Positions 36,426-45,867 of a DNA stretch of 64,000 bases are shown here, one piece after another; position 1 is the stretch's first letter, and every line of letters begins with the position of its first letter. The notes below the pieces were generated by a model that ran no database searches, was not told the origin of the DNA, and worked only from the letters and a program-made list of their open reading frames with translations. This stretch comes from Moritella sp. Urea-trap-13. Lineage in GTDB: Bacteria > Pseudomonadota > Gammaproteobacteria > Enterobacterales > Moritellaceae. The DNA lies in contig NZ_PJCA01000035.1 in the NCBI RefSeq assembly GCF_002836355.1, forward strand, positions 1-64,000, read 5' to 3'. Position numbers and translations under genes: made by a program.

Positions 36426-37685
36426 CTAGCAGGGGAAGTATAAATTGTTGCGCTGGAGTAAATTAAACTTTGCTAGGTGCTCAGGAGCTATATTATTACT
36501 ACCTATAGCTTTGGTAATCGTTATATCTTCATCACCACAATGGTGTAAAAGTGGTTGTTTTTTTATCGGTTCAAGCTCGCTGAAGTCGACAATTAGTGGT
36601 TGTCGTAGGCTATCTATAATACTCATCTGTACGAGGGCTTGATTGCTATCATAATTGACGATAGTACCAACTGGGTATATGCCGAGCATTTTAATAAACT
36701 GCTCGAGATAGGTTTTGTTGTAATGCTTATCTGCTTGTTTAAACAACAAGCCAATCGCAAGATGTGGTGAATAACGCTGTTGCGGTAAACTAGCGTTACA
36801 CATTTCGTTATAGCGGGTAGCAATAGCAACTAATTGTGCATACTTTGAAATTTTGTCTTGCTTGAAACCACGCGGATAACCGCTACCATCGAACTTTTCA
36901 TTGACCTGTAAAATACTATGAATAACGATATCAGGAAGAGCATCAATACCTTGTAGCCTTTGCGCTGCATAGGCTGGGTGTTGTTTAAGGTAATTTACTT
37001 CTGGTTTGGTCAGTTCAGATCTTTTATTACGAATTGAAGCGGGTACCCATAACATACCAAACTGACTGAGTAAGGCTGTCTGCGTAATGATAGCGACATC
37101 TTGGGTACTAAAGGCTAGTTGCTTTGCTAAGCGTGTGCTGAGTACCGTCACATTCATCGCGTTTTGATAAAGGCTATCACTTGATATCTCCTCATTGCAT
37201 AACACGAAGCTAAAATCATGCTGTTGTTCAGCGGCGATAGTTAACTCACCCGAAAGTAATTCTAATAGCTGCATGGCTTTTTTAGGCTGCAAACTCAGTT
37301 TACTGTAAATATCTTTGAGGATGGTGATCTTGTCTTGATACTTCGAGCGAGTATGGCGGATTTGTTTCCACCAGGCTTGTTGCTGTGATAATTGTGTTTG
37401 CTGCTCTTCTCTTTTTTTGAATACGGCTTGTTGTGCAAATGCCTCAGCCGAGGCTTGGTCATTTTGTGTTGGCTGTAATGATGCTGATGTTGGTGTCTGC
37501 GCTATTTTACTTCGAGATAGATCGACCGAAACTGTCTCTAAGCTGAGATGCTGTAATATTCGTAACTGTTTGGCATCTTTAATTAAAAATGAATTGAGAA
37601 TAAAAGGGTGGGATGTCCAACCAATGGGAAGATTAATGTAATGACCTACTTGCAGGTCTTTGATCGCTAATGAGACATTTACCAT
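36426..37685 (-). CDS. Degenerate HD-GYP protein (DUF3391 N-terminus)
   Basis: 419 residues. The N-terminus (1-60, AIKDLQVGHYINLP) is a DUF3391-like strand region; a Gln-rich coiled linker follows (about 70-115). The C-terminal part (about 170-330) aligns by eye with HD-GYP phosphodiesterases: KQHPAYAAQRL and EKFDGSGYPRG are kept. The metal ligands are not: the HD pair reads SQ (207-208), the HH before DGSGYP reads VN (261-262), and the later Asp is replaced (IATRYNE). It probably cannot hydrolyse c-di-GMP and may be a binding or scaffold protein. Confidence 0.83.
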   Translation of the reverse strand: MVNVSLAIKDLQVGHYINLPIGWTSHPFILNSFLIKDAKQLRILQHLSLETVSVDLSRSKIAQTPTSASLQPTQNDQASAEAFAQQAVFKKREEQQTQLSQQQAWWKQIRHTRSKYQDKITILKDIYSKLSLQPKKAMQLLELLSGELTIAAEQQHDFSFVLCNEEISSDSLYQNAMNVTVLSTRLAKQLAFSTQDVAIITQTALLSQFGMLWVPASIRNKRSELTKPEVNYLKQHPAYAAQRLQGIDALPDIVIHSILQVNEKFDGSGYPRGFKQDKISKYAQLVAIATRYNEMCNASLPQQRYSPHLAIGLLFKQADKHYNKTYLEQFIKMLGIYPVGTIVNYDSNQALVQMSIIDSLRQPLIVDFSELEPIKKQPLLHHCGDEDITITKAIGSNNIAPEHLAKFNLLQRNNLYFPC

Positions 37686-37904
37686 TATTTACCTTTGCTT
37701 ATCTAAATCCGTTTATATAAATAGAGTTAAATATCGTGACTTGTTTATTGAAAATGCAGTTGAAATAATTATAGGGGATAAATTTAGGCTTATCAAAGTT
37801 AAATATGTGAGGTGTGGGCTAGTTATCTTTTCGCGGATTTTATTATTAATAATTAGATTTTAGGCTGGCATAAATAAATATAATGTTATTACTGTATACA
37901 TAAT

Positions 37905-37953
37905 AAAAAAGTGTGGAGTATAAGGTTGTTTAATAAAACCTTAAAAACCACAC
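37905..37953 (-). terminator. Terminator of adhE
   Basis: On the minus strand GTGTGG pairs with CCACAC and an inner AAGGTT pairs with AACCTT, followed by TTTTTT. It lies about 60 bp after the adhE stop. Confidence 0.75.
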
Positions 37954-37962
37954 CTTTTTAGG

Positions 37963-37995
37963 TAATAGCTATCACGCTGTTGGTGATAACTATTA
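37963..37995. other. Hairpin between adhE stop and its terminator
   Basis: TAATAG-C-TATCAC and GTGATA-A-CTATTA, 12 of 13 pairs, loop of 7. It is in the adhE 3' untranslated region and could stabilise the mRNA end. The rest of the 326-bp gap from 37686 shows nothing more. Confidence 0.5.
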
Positions 37996-38011
37996 TTGTA
38001 TTACTTCACGA

Positions 38012-40657
38012 CTATTTTTTTACTGTTTCTTTTGTAGCCGCTTTTTTTTCTATGTTATAACTTTCTTGGTAATCATGACCGTAGTAAGAAGCAAGTAATA
38101 GTGCTTTTAACTCGCTGATTAATGGGTAACGTGGGTTAGCACCAGTACATTGGTCATCGAATGCTTCGATTGCTAGTTGGTCTACTTTAGCAAGGAAATC
38201 TGCTTCGTTAACACCTGCAGCTTGAATTGACTTAGGAATGTCTAAATCAGTTTTCAGTTCGTCTAACCAGTTTAGTAGTGCGTTAACTTTGTCAGCTGTT
38301 TTACCTTCACGGAAACCTAAGTGCTCAGCAACTTCAGCGTAACGAGCACGTGCTTTCGGACGGTCATATTGTGAGAATGCAGCTTGTTTAGTTGGCATGT
38401 CAGTGGCGTTATAACGAATAACGTTCGTGATAAGTAGTGCATTTGCTAAACCGTGTGGAATATGGAATTCAGCACCAATTTTGTGTGCCATTGAGTGACA
38501 AACACCCAAGAAAGCATTCGCAAAGGCGATACCAGCAATCGTTGCGCCATTGTGTACTTTTTCACGTGCGACTGGGTCTTTAGCACCATTTTTGTAAGAA
38601 CTTGGTAGGTATTCTTTCAATAATTTCATTGCTTGTAGTGCTTGGCCATCAGAGTACTCGTTCGCTAGAATTGAAACATAAGCTTCAAGTGCGTGAGTTA
38701 CTGCATCGTAACCACCAAAGGCAGTTAGTGATTTTGGCATGTTCATTACTAGATTTGCATCAATAACAGCCATGTTTGGTGTTAGTTCGTAATCGGCAAT
38801 TGGGTATTTTTGACCTGTTATTTCATCTGTTACTACAGCGAACGGTGTTACTTCAGAACCAGTACCAGACGTTGTTGTAACTGCAACTAACTTCGCTTTG
38901 ATACCCATTTTAGGGAACTTGTAGATACGTTTACGAATATCCATAAAGCGCATTGCAAGGTCTTCGAAGTGTGCTTCTGGATGTTCGTACATTACCCACA
39001 TGATCTTCGCTGCATCCATTGGTGAACCACCACCAAATGCAATGATAACATCAGGTTGGAAGCTGTTCATCACAGCCACACCTTTTTTCACAATGGCAAG
39101 TGTTGGATCTGCTTCTACATCGTAAAAGACTTCAGTATCAATACCTTTTTCTTTTAAGATTGCAACTAAATCATCAACATAACCGTTATTGAATAGGAAT
39201 TTATCCGTTACGATACAAGCACGTTTTTTACCAACTAGGTCATCCATTGCAATTGGTAATGAACCTCGGCGGAAGTAGATTGATTCTGGAAGTTTATGCC
39301 ACAACATATTTTCAGCTCGCTTTGCCACAGTCTTTTTATTCATAAGGTGCTTAGGACCTACGTTTTCAGAGATAGAGTTACCACTCCATGAACCACAACC
39401 TAGCGTTAGTGATGGTGCTAAACCGAAGTTGTATAAATCACCGATACCACCTTGCGAACTTGGTTGGTTAATCAAGATACGGGCAGTTTTCATTCTATCG
39501 CCGAAGTCTTTAATACGATCTTCATTTGCATCTTGGTCTGTGTAGATGCCAGAAGTATGACCGATACCACCAATTTCAACCATAGTGATTGCTTGTTCTA
39601 CTGCGTGATTGTAATCACGAGCACGGAACATACCTAAAGTTGGAGATAGTTTTTCGTGAGCGAATGCATCATCAATGTGTACTTCAGGGCCTTCACCAAT
39701 GAGAACTTTAGTGAACGGAGGCACTTTAATACCAGCCATTTCAGCAATCTTAATCGCAGATTGGCCAACAATTGCAGGATTCATGTTGCCATTGATTAAT
39801 ACTATTTCGCGTACTTTATCAGCTTCTTTCTTCGATAAGATGTAACCGCCGTGTGTAATGAAGCGTGCTTTTACAGCGTCATATACTTCGTCAACTACAA
39901 TAACTGCTTGCTCTGAAGCACATACTACGCCGTTATCGAATGTTTTTGACATTAAGATAGAAGATACAGCGCGTTTAACGTCTGCAGTTTCATCAATAAC
40001 AATCGGTGTATTACCAGCACCAACACCAATAGCAGGTTTACCTGATGAGTAAGCTGCTTTAACCATGCCTGGACCACCAGTTGCAAGGATAAGATTGATA
40101 TCTGCGTGCTGCATTAATGCATTTGATAGTTCAACTGAAGGTTCATCAATCCAACCAATAATGTTTGCTGGTGCACCAGCTGCTATAGCTGCGTCTAAGA
40201 CTATTTTAGCCGCCGTGTTCGTTGCATTTTTTGCACGAGGGTGTGGCGAGAAGATAATAGCATTACGTGTTTTCAGTGAAATTAATGATTTAAAGATTGC
40301 GGTAGATGTTGGGTTTGTCGTTGGAACGATACCACAAATGATACCAACTGGTTCTGCTATCGTAATCGTACCGAATACATTATCTTCAGCGACAATACCG
40401 CAAGTAAGATCATCTTTATATTTGTTGTAGATGTATTCAGATGCAAAATGGTTTTTAGTTACTTTATCTTCTAATACACCCATGCCTGATTCTTCAACAG
40501 CCATTTGCGCTAGCGGGATACGTGATGTAGAAGCAGCAAGTGCTGCTGCACGGAAAATCTTATCAACTTGTTCTTGATTAAATGTAGCGAATTCTTGTTG
40601 TGCTGCTTTCACTTTAGCAACCATTGCATTTAGTGTTTCAATATTTTTAACAGTCAT
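38012..40657 (-). CDS. adhE: Bifunctional acetaldehyde-CoA / alcohol dehydrogenase AdhE
   Basis: 881 residues, the normal length. N-terminal aldehyde dehydrogenase domain (about 1-440; catalytic Cys in DNGVVCASEQAV) and C-terminal iron alcohol dehydrogenase domain (about 450-870; AFGGGSPMDAAK cofactor loop, iron ligands in GVCHSMAHKIGAEFHIPHG). It reduces acetyl-CoA to ethanol and regenerates NAD+ during fermentation. Monocistronic with its own terminator; an FNR-like box lies 106 bp upstream. Regular codon use suggests high expression. Confidence 0.97.
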   Translation of the reverse strand: MTVKNIETLNAMVAKVKAAQQEFATFNQEQVDKIFRAAALAASTSRIPLAQMAVEESGMGVLEDKVTKNHFASEYIYNKYKDDLTCGIVAEDNVFGTITIAEPVGIICGIVPTTNPTSTAIFKSLISLKTRNAIIFSPHPRAKNATNTAAKIVLDAAIAAGAPANIIGWIDEPSVELSNALMQHADINLILATGGPGMVKAAYSSGKPAIGVGAGNTPIVIDETADVKRAVSSILMSKTFDNGVVCASEQAVIVVDEVYDAVKARFITHGGYILSKKEADKVREIVLINGNMNPAIVGQSAIKIAEMAGIKVPPFTKVLIGEGPEVHIDDAFAHEKLSPTLGMFRARDYNHAVEQAITMVEIGGIGHTSGIYTDQDANEDRIKDFGDRMKTARILINQPSSQGGIGDLYNFGLAPSLTLGCGSWSGNSISENVGPKHLMNKKTVAKRAENMLWHKLPESIYFRRGSLPIAMDDLVGKKRACIVTDKFLFNNGYVDDLVAILKEKGIDTEVFYDVEADPTLAIVKKGVAVMNSFQPDVIIAFGGGSPMDAAKIMWVMYEHPEAHFEDLAMRFMDIRKRIYKFPKMGIKAKLVAVTTTSGTGSEVTPFAVVTDEITGQKYPIADYELTPNMAVIDANLVMNMPKSLTAFGGYDAVTHALEAYVSILANEYSDGQALQAMKLLKEYLPSSYKNGAKDPVAREKVHNGATIAGIAFANAFLGVCHSMAHKIGAEFHIPHGLANALLITNVIRYNATDMPTKQAAFSQYDRPKARARYAEVAEHLGFREGKTADKVNALLNWLDELKTDLDIPKSIQAAGVNEADFLAKVDQLAIEAFDDQCTGANPRYPLISELKALLLASYYGHDYQESYNIEKKAATKETVKK

Positions 40658-40762
40658 AATTTTCCCTTAAAACTAATTTGAAATCTTAAAAAGTATTTAC
40701 AAAGTGTTACCTCTTAGTGAATACCTTTGATTTGAATTATAGGTACTCTTGAGGATTAAAAA

Positions 40763-40776
40763 GTGATCTAGATCAA
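40763..40776. promoter_or_regulatory. FNR-like box upstream of adhE
   Basis: Read on the adhE strand, TTGAT-CTAG-ATCAC matches the FNR/CRP-family consensus TTGATNNNNATCAA at 9 of 10 positions. It lies 106 bp before the adhE start. Anaerobic control would suit AdhE. Confidence 0.65.
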
Positions 40777-40783
40777 TTGTAGT

Positions 40784-40848
40784 AAAATAACGTATTATAT
40801 TTTCATAAGAGTGTTAACTGGGTCATAAATATTAAAAAATAACGTATT
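40784..40848. repeat. Direct repeat AAAATAACGTATT in the adhE-ftnA gap
   Basis: The 13-base word occurs at 40784-40796 and 40836-40848, 52 bp apart, about five helical turns. It lies between divergent adhE and ftnA. Nothing else stands out in this 342-bp gap apart from the FNR box. Confidence 0.6.
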
Positions 40849-40999
40849 GTGTAATTTTATTTCAACATCGCCTATGGCGCGTTTAATTGCTGCCGTATGC
40901 TTAATCGTAGAAAAAATTTGTGAATATGACAAAGTTATTGTTAATTTAAGACGTGTTGCGGTAGCATTGCCGGAACTGTTTATTATAGGATTTTATACT

Positions 41000-41527
41000 A
41001 TGCCAAAATTATCTAAGGTTATGGCGACAGCGCTTAACCAACAAATGACAAAAGAATTTACTGCTTCGCACCTTTATCGCAGCATGGCATCTTTTTGCTA
41101 CGCATCTGATTTTATTGGCGCAGGTGATTTCTTTTATAAGCATGCAGCTGAAGAGCAGGTACATGCCCAGTTATTATTCCGTTATATGATCGACCGCGGC
41201 ATTCAGCCATTGATGGAAGCTATTCCTGCGGCAGAGTCTGAATTTACAGATCTACTTGATGTGTTTAACAAAGCATTAGACCATGAAGTAATGATCACAG
41301 AGTCTATTTCTGAGATCCTTGGCTTAGCGCATGAACTCAGAGATTTCCAATCTGTTGCTCACCTTAATACATTAATGGAAGAGCAAACAGAAGAAGAAGC
41401 ATTATTTAATGGTATCGTTAGCCAAATCCGCCGTGTTGGTGTTGATAACGGTTACGGTCTATTTATTATGGATCAAGAATTAAAAGCAATGAGTACTGCG
41501 CCAGCGCCGACGCCAATTACTATTTAG
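41000..41527 (+). CDS. ftnA: Bacterial non-heme ferritin
   Basis: 175 residues from ATG 41000, with AGGA nine bases upstream; the open frame further upstream (to 40847) has no such signal. Four-helix bundle with ferroxidase ligands Glu19, Glu52, His55 (EEQVH), Glu96 and Glu128/131. It stores iron in the cytoplasm. Ends with a Pro/Ala-rich tail. A strong terminator follows. Confidence 0.94.
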   Translation: MPKLSKVMATALNQQMTKEFTASHLYRSMASFCYASDFIGAGDFFYKHAAEEQVHAQLLFRYMIDRGIQPLMEAIPAAESEFTDLLDVFNKALDHEVMITESISEILGLAHELRDFQSVAHLNTLMEEQTEEEALFNGIVSQIRRVGVDNGYGLFIMDQELKAMSTAPAPTPITI

Positions 41528-41596
41528 TTTCTTTTTAGTATTTTGTACTTTTAGCTTACCTTTTTATATTAGTTAAAAAGTCGACTATTTTAATAT

Positions 41597-41630
41597 AAAA
41601 ACCGCTTATACTCAGGTGTAAGCGGTTTTT
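41597..41630 (+). terminator. Terminator after ftnA
   Basis: AAAAACCGCTTA (41597-41608) and TAAGCGGTTTTT (41619-41630), loop of 10, followed by more Ts. Confidence 0.88.
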
Positions 41631-41705
41631 TGTTTTTAGAACTTATACTTTAGTGGTATGGTTGCTGAGGTAGAACGTAAATTTAAATTAATAGGTAGAA
41701 TAATT

Positions 41706-41999
41706 ATGTCGAATAATAACAACACTGATATTAAAGATTGCTGTGGTGCATTTGCCGAAATTGGTAGCATTATTCAGCCTGACGATACCGAGCTATCTTT
41801 CCCTATTGCTTTTGACTCGCAACTTGCAGCAGATGAAAAACGCAGTGAGCTTGAAGCTTATGTGAATGAGCAATTTGGTGAAGAAGTAACGATTGATTTT
41901 ATTGCGCAGGGTGAAAATGCTTACCTAGTGACGTTACAATTTACTTGCACTGCTGAAAAAATGATTTTTGAAATGAACTTGCGCCATTTAATGGCTTAG
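41706..41999 (+). CDS. YfcZ/YiiS-family (DUF406) small protein
   Basis: 97 residues from ATG 41706; the upstream in-frame start at 41658 adds a basic segment that is not typical of the family. Contains CCGAFAEIGSIIQ and the conserved pattern of a small alpha/beta protein ending in FEMNLRHLM. The family is conserved in gammaproteobacteria, with no well-defined function. Flanked by terminators on both sides. Confidence 0.8.
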   Translation: MSNNNNTDIKDCCGAFAEIGSIIQPDDTELSFPIAFDSQLAADEKRSELEAYVNEQFGEEVTIDFIAQGENAYLVTLQFTCTAEKMIFEMNLRHLMA

Positions 42000-42081
42000 T
42001 ATGTTGCAGAAATACGCTATTCAATACAGTTTTTCTCGACCTACTATCTCGTTGTAAAATGCGTTGACAGTGTATTGAATA

Positions 42082-42117
42082 AATAAAGGCATATAGCGTT
42101 AACTATATGCCTTTATT
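42082..42117. terminator. Bidirectional terminator between the YfcZ-like and ATP-grasp genes
   Basis: Perfect 15-bp stem AATAAAGGCATATAG (42082-42096) with CTATATGCCTTTATT (42103-42117) around a 6-base loop, between convergent genes. Confidence 0.82.
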
Positions 42118-42155
42118 ATTTTAAATGACGCCAATCCGGCCTAACGATTGATTCA

Positions 42156-43118
42156 TTAGCTGAAGTGCTGTTTACAATAGGCAAGACGCTGGTCTAAATC
42201 CATATTATCAGTATTGGCAGCTTCAATCTGTTGTAATCTTGGTAGTAATCCCATGCCATTGGCAATCTGAATCGCCAGTCCAGGACGCGCATTCAATTCT
42301 AATAACATTGGTCCATGATCCCGGTCTAATACCACATCCGCACCTAAATAACCTAAGCCTGATATATCATAACACTGGGCCGCTAATCGAATAACTTCTT
42401 CCCAGTGCGGCACTTTTAATAGCGCTAATTCTTTCTGGGTATCAGGGTGATGAGTCACCATCGCATCATATTGCACCGCGTTTAACGCTTCACCTGTGGT
42501 GATGTTAATACCAACCCCAACAGCGCCTTGGTGTAAATTTGCTTTACCATCGGACATCGATGTTGATAAACGCATCATAGCCATCATTGGGATGCCTTTA
42601 AATACGATCACTCGCACGTCGGGCACTCCTTCAAAGCTATAACCCTCAAAGCTGTCATCAAAGACGATAAGTGCTTCCACAACGGCAACATCGATACCAC
42701 CACCAAGTGAAAATAGACCGGCTAATATGTTAGAACAATGGCGTTCAATATCATCGAGTGAACATTCACTGCCACTGGGTTTGTAATAGCGACCAGCTTC
42801 GACTTTAGTGATAACTAAGATACCTTTGCCACCAGAACCTTTGGCTGGCTTGATCACAAAGCCATTAAGTCCGGCGATAAGCTTATCAACAGATTTAACC
42901 GAATGTTGGTTATTAACCACGCCAATAAGCTCTGGGGTACTAACATTAGCGTCTTCAGCTATCTGTTTGGTTTTTAATTTATTATCCACTAACGGAAACA
43001 ACTTTCTTGGGTTATAGCGTGATATATACATATTATTACGCTGGTTCATTCCTAAGATACCTTGCTGCTTCAATTTACGCGGCTGAGCGAACTCTTTTAA
43101 AAATGAAAATGTCATCAT
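42156..43118 (-). CDS. ATP-grasp alpha-L-glutamate ligase-like protein (RimK-related)
   Basis: 320 residues. ATP-grasp features: VIKPAKGSGGKGILVI nucleotide loop (about 90-106), MLLELNARPGLAIQIANG metal-binding end (about 275-293). Related to RimK and other enzymes that add amino acids to peptides or proteins. The start overlaps the end of the membrane protein gene upstream, and the four genes here look like one operon. Its acceptor is unknown; the neighbours suggest a cell-envelope peptide. Confidence 0.86.
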   Translation of the reverse strand: MMTFSFLKEFAQPRKLKQQGILGMNQRNNMYISRYNPRKLFPLVDNKLKTKQIAEDANVSTPELIGVVNNQHSVKSVDKLIAGLNGFVIKPAKGSGGKGILVITKVEAGRYYKPSGSECSLDDIERHCSNILAGLFSLGGGIDVAVVEALIVFDDSFEGYSFEGVPDVRVIVFKGIPMMAMMRLSTSMSDGKANLHQGAVGVGINITTGEALNAVQYDAMVTHHPDTQKELALLKVPHWEEVIRLAAQCYDISGLGYLGADVVLDRDHGPMLLELNARPGLAIQIANGMGLLPRLQQIEAANTDNMDLDQRLAYCKQHFS

Positions 43119-44614
43119 TAGTCACCTTGCATGTCTTTAAAGCGGCGCAGTTCTAGCAGACGATAGCCAGTGTAAGTACCTAACATTAAGATGATTGACA
43201 TAATGATAAGTTGTAAGCCAAGGAAGTTGAATGCCCAATAGCGTAATAGCTCATTACTAATGGTTAGATAGACAAGTACTGCAACGAATAAGCTACCGCC
43301 ACCTTGTACAAATACTTCTTTCGCGCCTTCTTCTTCCCATAGAATTGACATACGTTCGATGGTCCAAGATAAAATGATCATTGGGAAGAAGGTGATTTTA
43401 AGACCTTCTGTTAAACCAATTTTGTATGACAGTACTGAGAACAGACAAATAATGGCGATCACGGTAATGATGACCACAGATATCCGTGATACCAACAATA
43501 AATTTAGTCGCGACAGGTAGGAACGGATCACTAAACCGATACCGACGATTAAGGTAAAGCCAATTAAACCAGTGGCGAGACTTGTTTGCACAAATGCCAT
43601 GGCAATTAACACCGGCATGAAGGTGCCTGATGTACGTAAGCCGATAAGAATACGCATCAACACCACGATCATGACACCTAATGGAATCAGTAAAATACCT
43701 TTAAACAGCGCTTGTTCTTCAAGTGGTAGACTGTAGATACTGAAGTTTGAAAGATCGGTATCGTTGGCTTTCTCTTTCAGTACCTGCATAACAGGTTGAG
43801 TCTGTTGGATGATAGAGAAACTAACGCGAGAATTAGAACCACCAATGAGGTCTAATGTCGGTTCGCCGTTTTGTTCCCAAAGTAGCAAGTTATGTGCATC
43901 TGCTACTTGACCTAATTTAACATCAATTAAACGGCTATCATCTTCACCAAATACTAATACAAATGGTTGTAGTTGTTGTTGGCGACGACCGTCTTCAAGG
44001 TATAAACCTTTAACCAGTAATGCGGGGATATTGGCTTCATTAAGCAGCGCGACAAATAAATCGGATTTACTGCTTTCTTGGAGCATCAATGTCGCATTTT
44101 GGCCTAGATTATCACCCGAAAGTAATTTTAGTAATTCACGGCTATATGAAAATGCATCGGCGCTTTTTTCCATTGCGCTAGTAACAAGTTGCTCTGCCGC
44201 TATGTCATAAGGTGGTAACCAAGTCGTTTTATGAATACTGACATCTTGTTTATTGGCCACATCTAATGGAATGTCATTAGTCAGTACATTCACTTTGTAG
44301 TATAGATCTTGCTTGCCTTCGGCGTTACGAATTGTCCATTGTGCTCGATCATCAAGAAACGATAAGCCATAACCAGGAGACGCTGCTGTTTGATTTAAAA
44401 CGGTGAAGTTACTTTGTGTTGAAGGGGTAGCAAAAGAAGCGTTAACCGCATCGCCTTGCGCTGTGAATTCAACTTTAGCTTCAATCATCCACGTCGAGTA
44501 AGTCTCACCCGGTAACCAAGGGATCTCACCACTGTAATGGCGTTGTGCGATACTGCCAACACCGAGTAGGAAAAGTATCGCAACGAAGATGCGAAATGGG
44601 ATCTTAGATGGCAT
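43118..44614 (-). CDS. Membrane protein with inactive transglutaminase-like domain
   Basis: 498 residues. One N-terminal TM helix (about 7-22), a periplasmic region (about 25-290) whose middle (about 165-260) has a transglutaminase-like fold pattern without a visible catalytic Cys, then about seven TM helices (about 300-490). This matches a known family of inactive transglutaminase fused to 7TM. It lies 2 bp from the retropepsin-like lipoprotein gene and overlaps the ATP-grasp gene, so a joint role is likely. Function unknown. Confidence 0.84.
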   Translation of the reverse strand: MPSKIPFRIFVAILFLLGVGSIAQRHYSGEIPWLPGETYSTWMIEAKVEFTAQGDAVNASFATPSTQSNFTVLNQTAASPGYGLSFLDDRAQWTIRNAEGKQDLYYKVNVLTNDIPLDVANKQDVSIHKTTWLPPYDIAAEQLVTSAMEKSADAFSYSRELLKLLSGDNLGQNATLMLQESSKSDLFVALLNEANIPALLVKGLYLEDGRRQQQLQPFVLVFGEDDSRLIDVKLGQVADAHNLLLWEQNGEPTLDLIGGSNSRVSFSIIQQTQPVMQVLKEKANDTDLSNFSIYSLPLEEQALFKGILLIPLGVMIVVLMRILIGLRTSGTFMPVLIAMAFVQTSLATGLIGFTLIVGIGLVIRSYLSRLNLLLVSRISVVIITVIAIICLFSVLSYKIGLTEGLKITFFPMIILSWTIERMSILWEEEGAKEVFVQGGGSLFVAVLVYLTISNELLRYWAFNFLGLQLIIMSIILMLGTYTGYRLLELRRFKDMQGD

Positions 44615-44616
44615 GA

Positions 44617-45420
44617 TTAGTTAGTCCCTTTTTTAACTGCAGTCGGTTGTTTTTTAATAGACACCGATTTATTTTTCGGTTGAGTATACTTTTGCGCAAC
44701 ATCGACTATGGCAATGTCTTTTAAGAACGTGCGGCCTAATAGAATTGGGAATATCATGCGGCTACGATCTGCTAGTGTAAATTCAGTTTCTGTTTTTATA
44801 CTACCAAGCTCAACGGGTATGCTAACAACATAACGTTCCAATGCTTTAGTAGCATTGGTTTGACGAATTTTAACGGTACGGACAACGGGCGCTTCAATTG
44901 GAAACACTTCATTATCATCTTTGTGGGATAAATTGAATTTAACCCAGTCACGGCCATCACGTTCAAATTTAACGATGTCAGTTGCATTTAATGACGAGGT
45001 CGTTGCGCCGGTATCGACACGTGATTTGAAATTAGTTTGTAATTGGTCAAACCATATCCATTCTTCTTGACCAAGAATGACTTTACCGGCGATGTCATTG
45101 TGTACTTTTTTGGTGGTTGGTATCACGATTGCTGTGGTTTTATTCACGGGTGTTTTAGCTCCCAGGCCGTCAAGCTGTTCTGTTAGTTTACTGATGGCTT
45201 CATCTTGCTCGCTGAACTTATCTGGTTGTGCTTGTAATGTCGTTAATATTTGTTGTTGTTGCTGCAAAATAGTTTCTATCTGCGCCTGTTGCTTGCTGAC
45301 AATCGCGGTATTTTCTTTATTTTGTGTCATGGCACAGCCACTTAAAAATACAAGGCTAAGAGCACTAGCAATAGCGATCTTTGATGTTTTTAGTGTGCGA
45401 GTTGTAGTTGTATTTTTCAT
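44617..45420 (-). CDS. Retropepsin-like lipoprotein (PF05618 type), copy 1
   Basis: 267 residues. Lipoprotein signal with lipobox LSGC (Cys29), Gln-rich coiled coil (about 40-80), then the protease-like domain (about 110-245). It carries DTGATTSSLNA, the aspartic-protease signature of retropepsins, in which a dimer supplies two Asp residues. Databases often call this family ATP-dependent zinc protease, although no ATP or zinc motif is visible. Probably acts at the periplasmic side of a membrane. First gene of the three-gene operon. Confidence 0.85.
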   Translation of the reverse strand: MKNTTTTRTLKTSKIAIASALSLVFLSGCAMTQNKENTAIVSKQQAQIETILQQQQQILTTLQAQPDKFSEQDEAISKLTEQLDGLGAKTPVNKTTAIVIPTTKKVHNDIAGKVILGQEEWIWFDQLQTNFKSRVDTGATTSSLNATDIVKFERDGRDWVKFNLSHKDDNEVFPIEAPVVRTVKIRQTNATKALERYVVSIPVELGSIKTETEFTLADRSRMIFPILLGRTFLKDIAIVDVAQKYTQPKNKSVSIKKQPTAVKKGTN

Positions 45421-45817
45421 TCGATATTTGGCCCTGTTGACTGCTGAAAAAGAGGGTTAGTTCACCAAAGTGGGGTAATAGTTCCGTTATTCTTATATAA
45501 ACAATATATATTTTTAATATAATGATGATCTTTATTTTTAAAATATGCTTGTCGACCTTAAAAATAATGACTATCTATTTAATAACAATGGTATTTAATC
45601 GATTATAGTTGTTTTTAAGATAGATGTTCATAATAACGGTATTATTACACCTCAGAAATGTGAAACATGTCTAATACAATAGTTATATATCAATTATTTA
45701 TACGGTAGTTGTTTATGAATTGCAATTTATCACTGTAATTTTTTGATTACTATGGGCGGTTATTACTAAGCGGAGAATGTGGATGGGCAGTGGTGGAACA
45801 ATATAAAGAAGCTGTTA
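45421..45817. other. AT-rich gap between the two retropepsin-like genes
   Basis: No reading frame or RNA gene seen. It must hold the promoter of the downstream operon (start 45420), but no convincing operator was found. Confidence 0.45.
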
Positions 45818-45851
45818 TAGAGTGCGAGCTAATGTATCACTTCGCACTCTA
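45818..45851 (-). terminator. Hairpin after retropepsin-like copy 2
   Basis: TAGAGTGCGA (45818-45827) and TCGCACTCTA (45842-45851), perfect 10-bp stem with a 14-base loop, 17 bp after the stop codon. The tail is not T-rich. Confidence 0.6.
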
Positions 45852-45867
45852 AATTAATGATGATGAA

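Noticed and set aside
40847-40999. N-terminal extension of ferritin
   Set aside because: The residues do not resemble ferritin, and a good ribosome site precedes the ATG at 41000.
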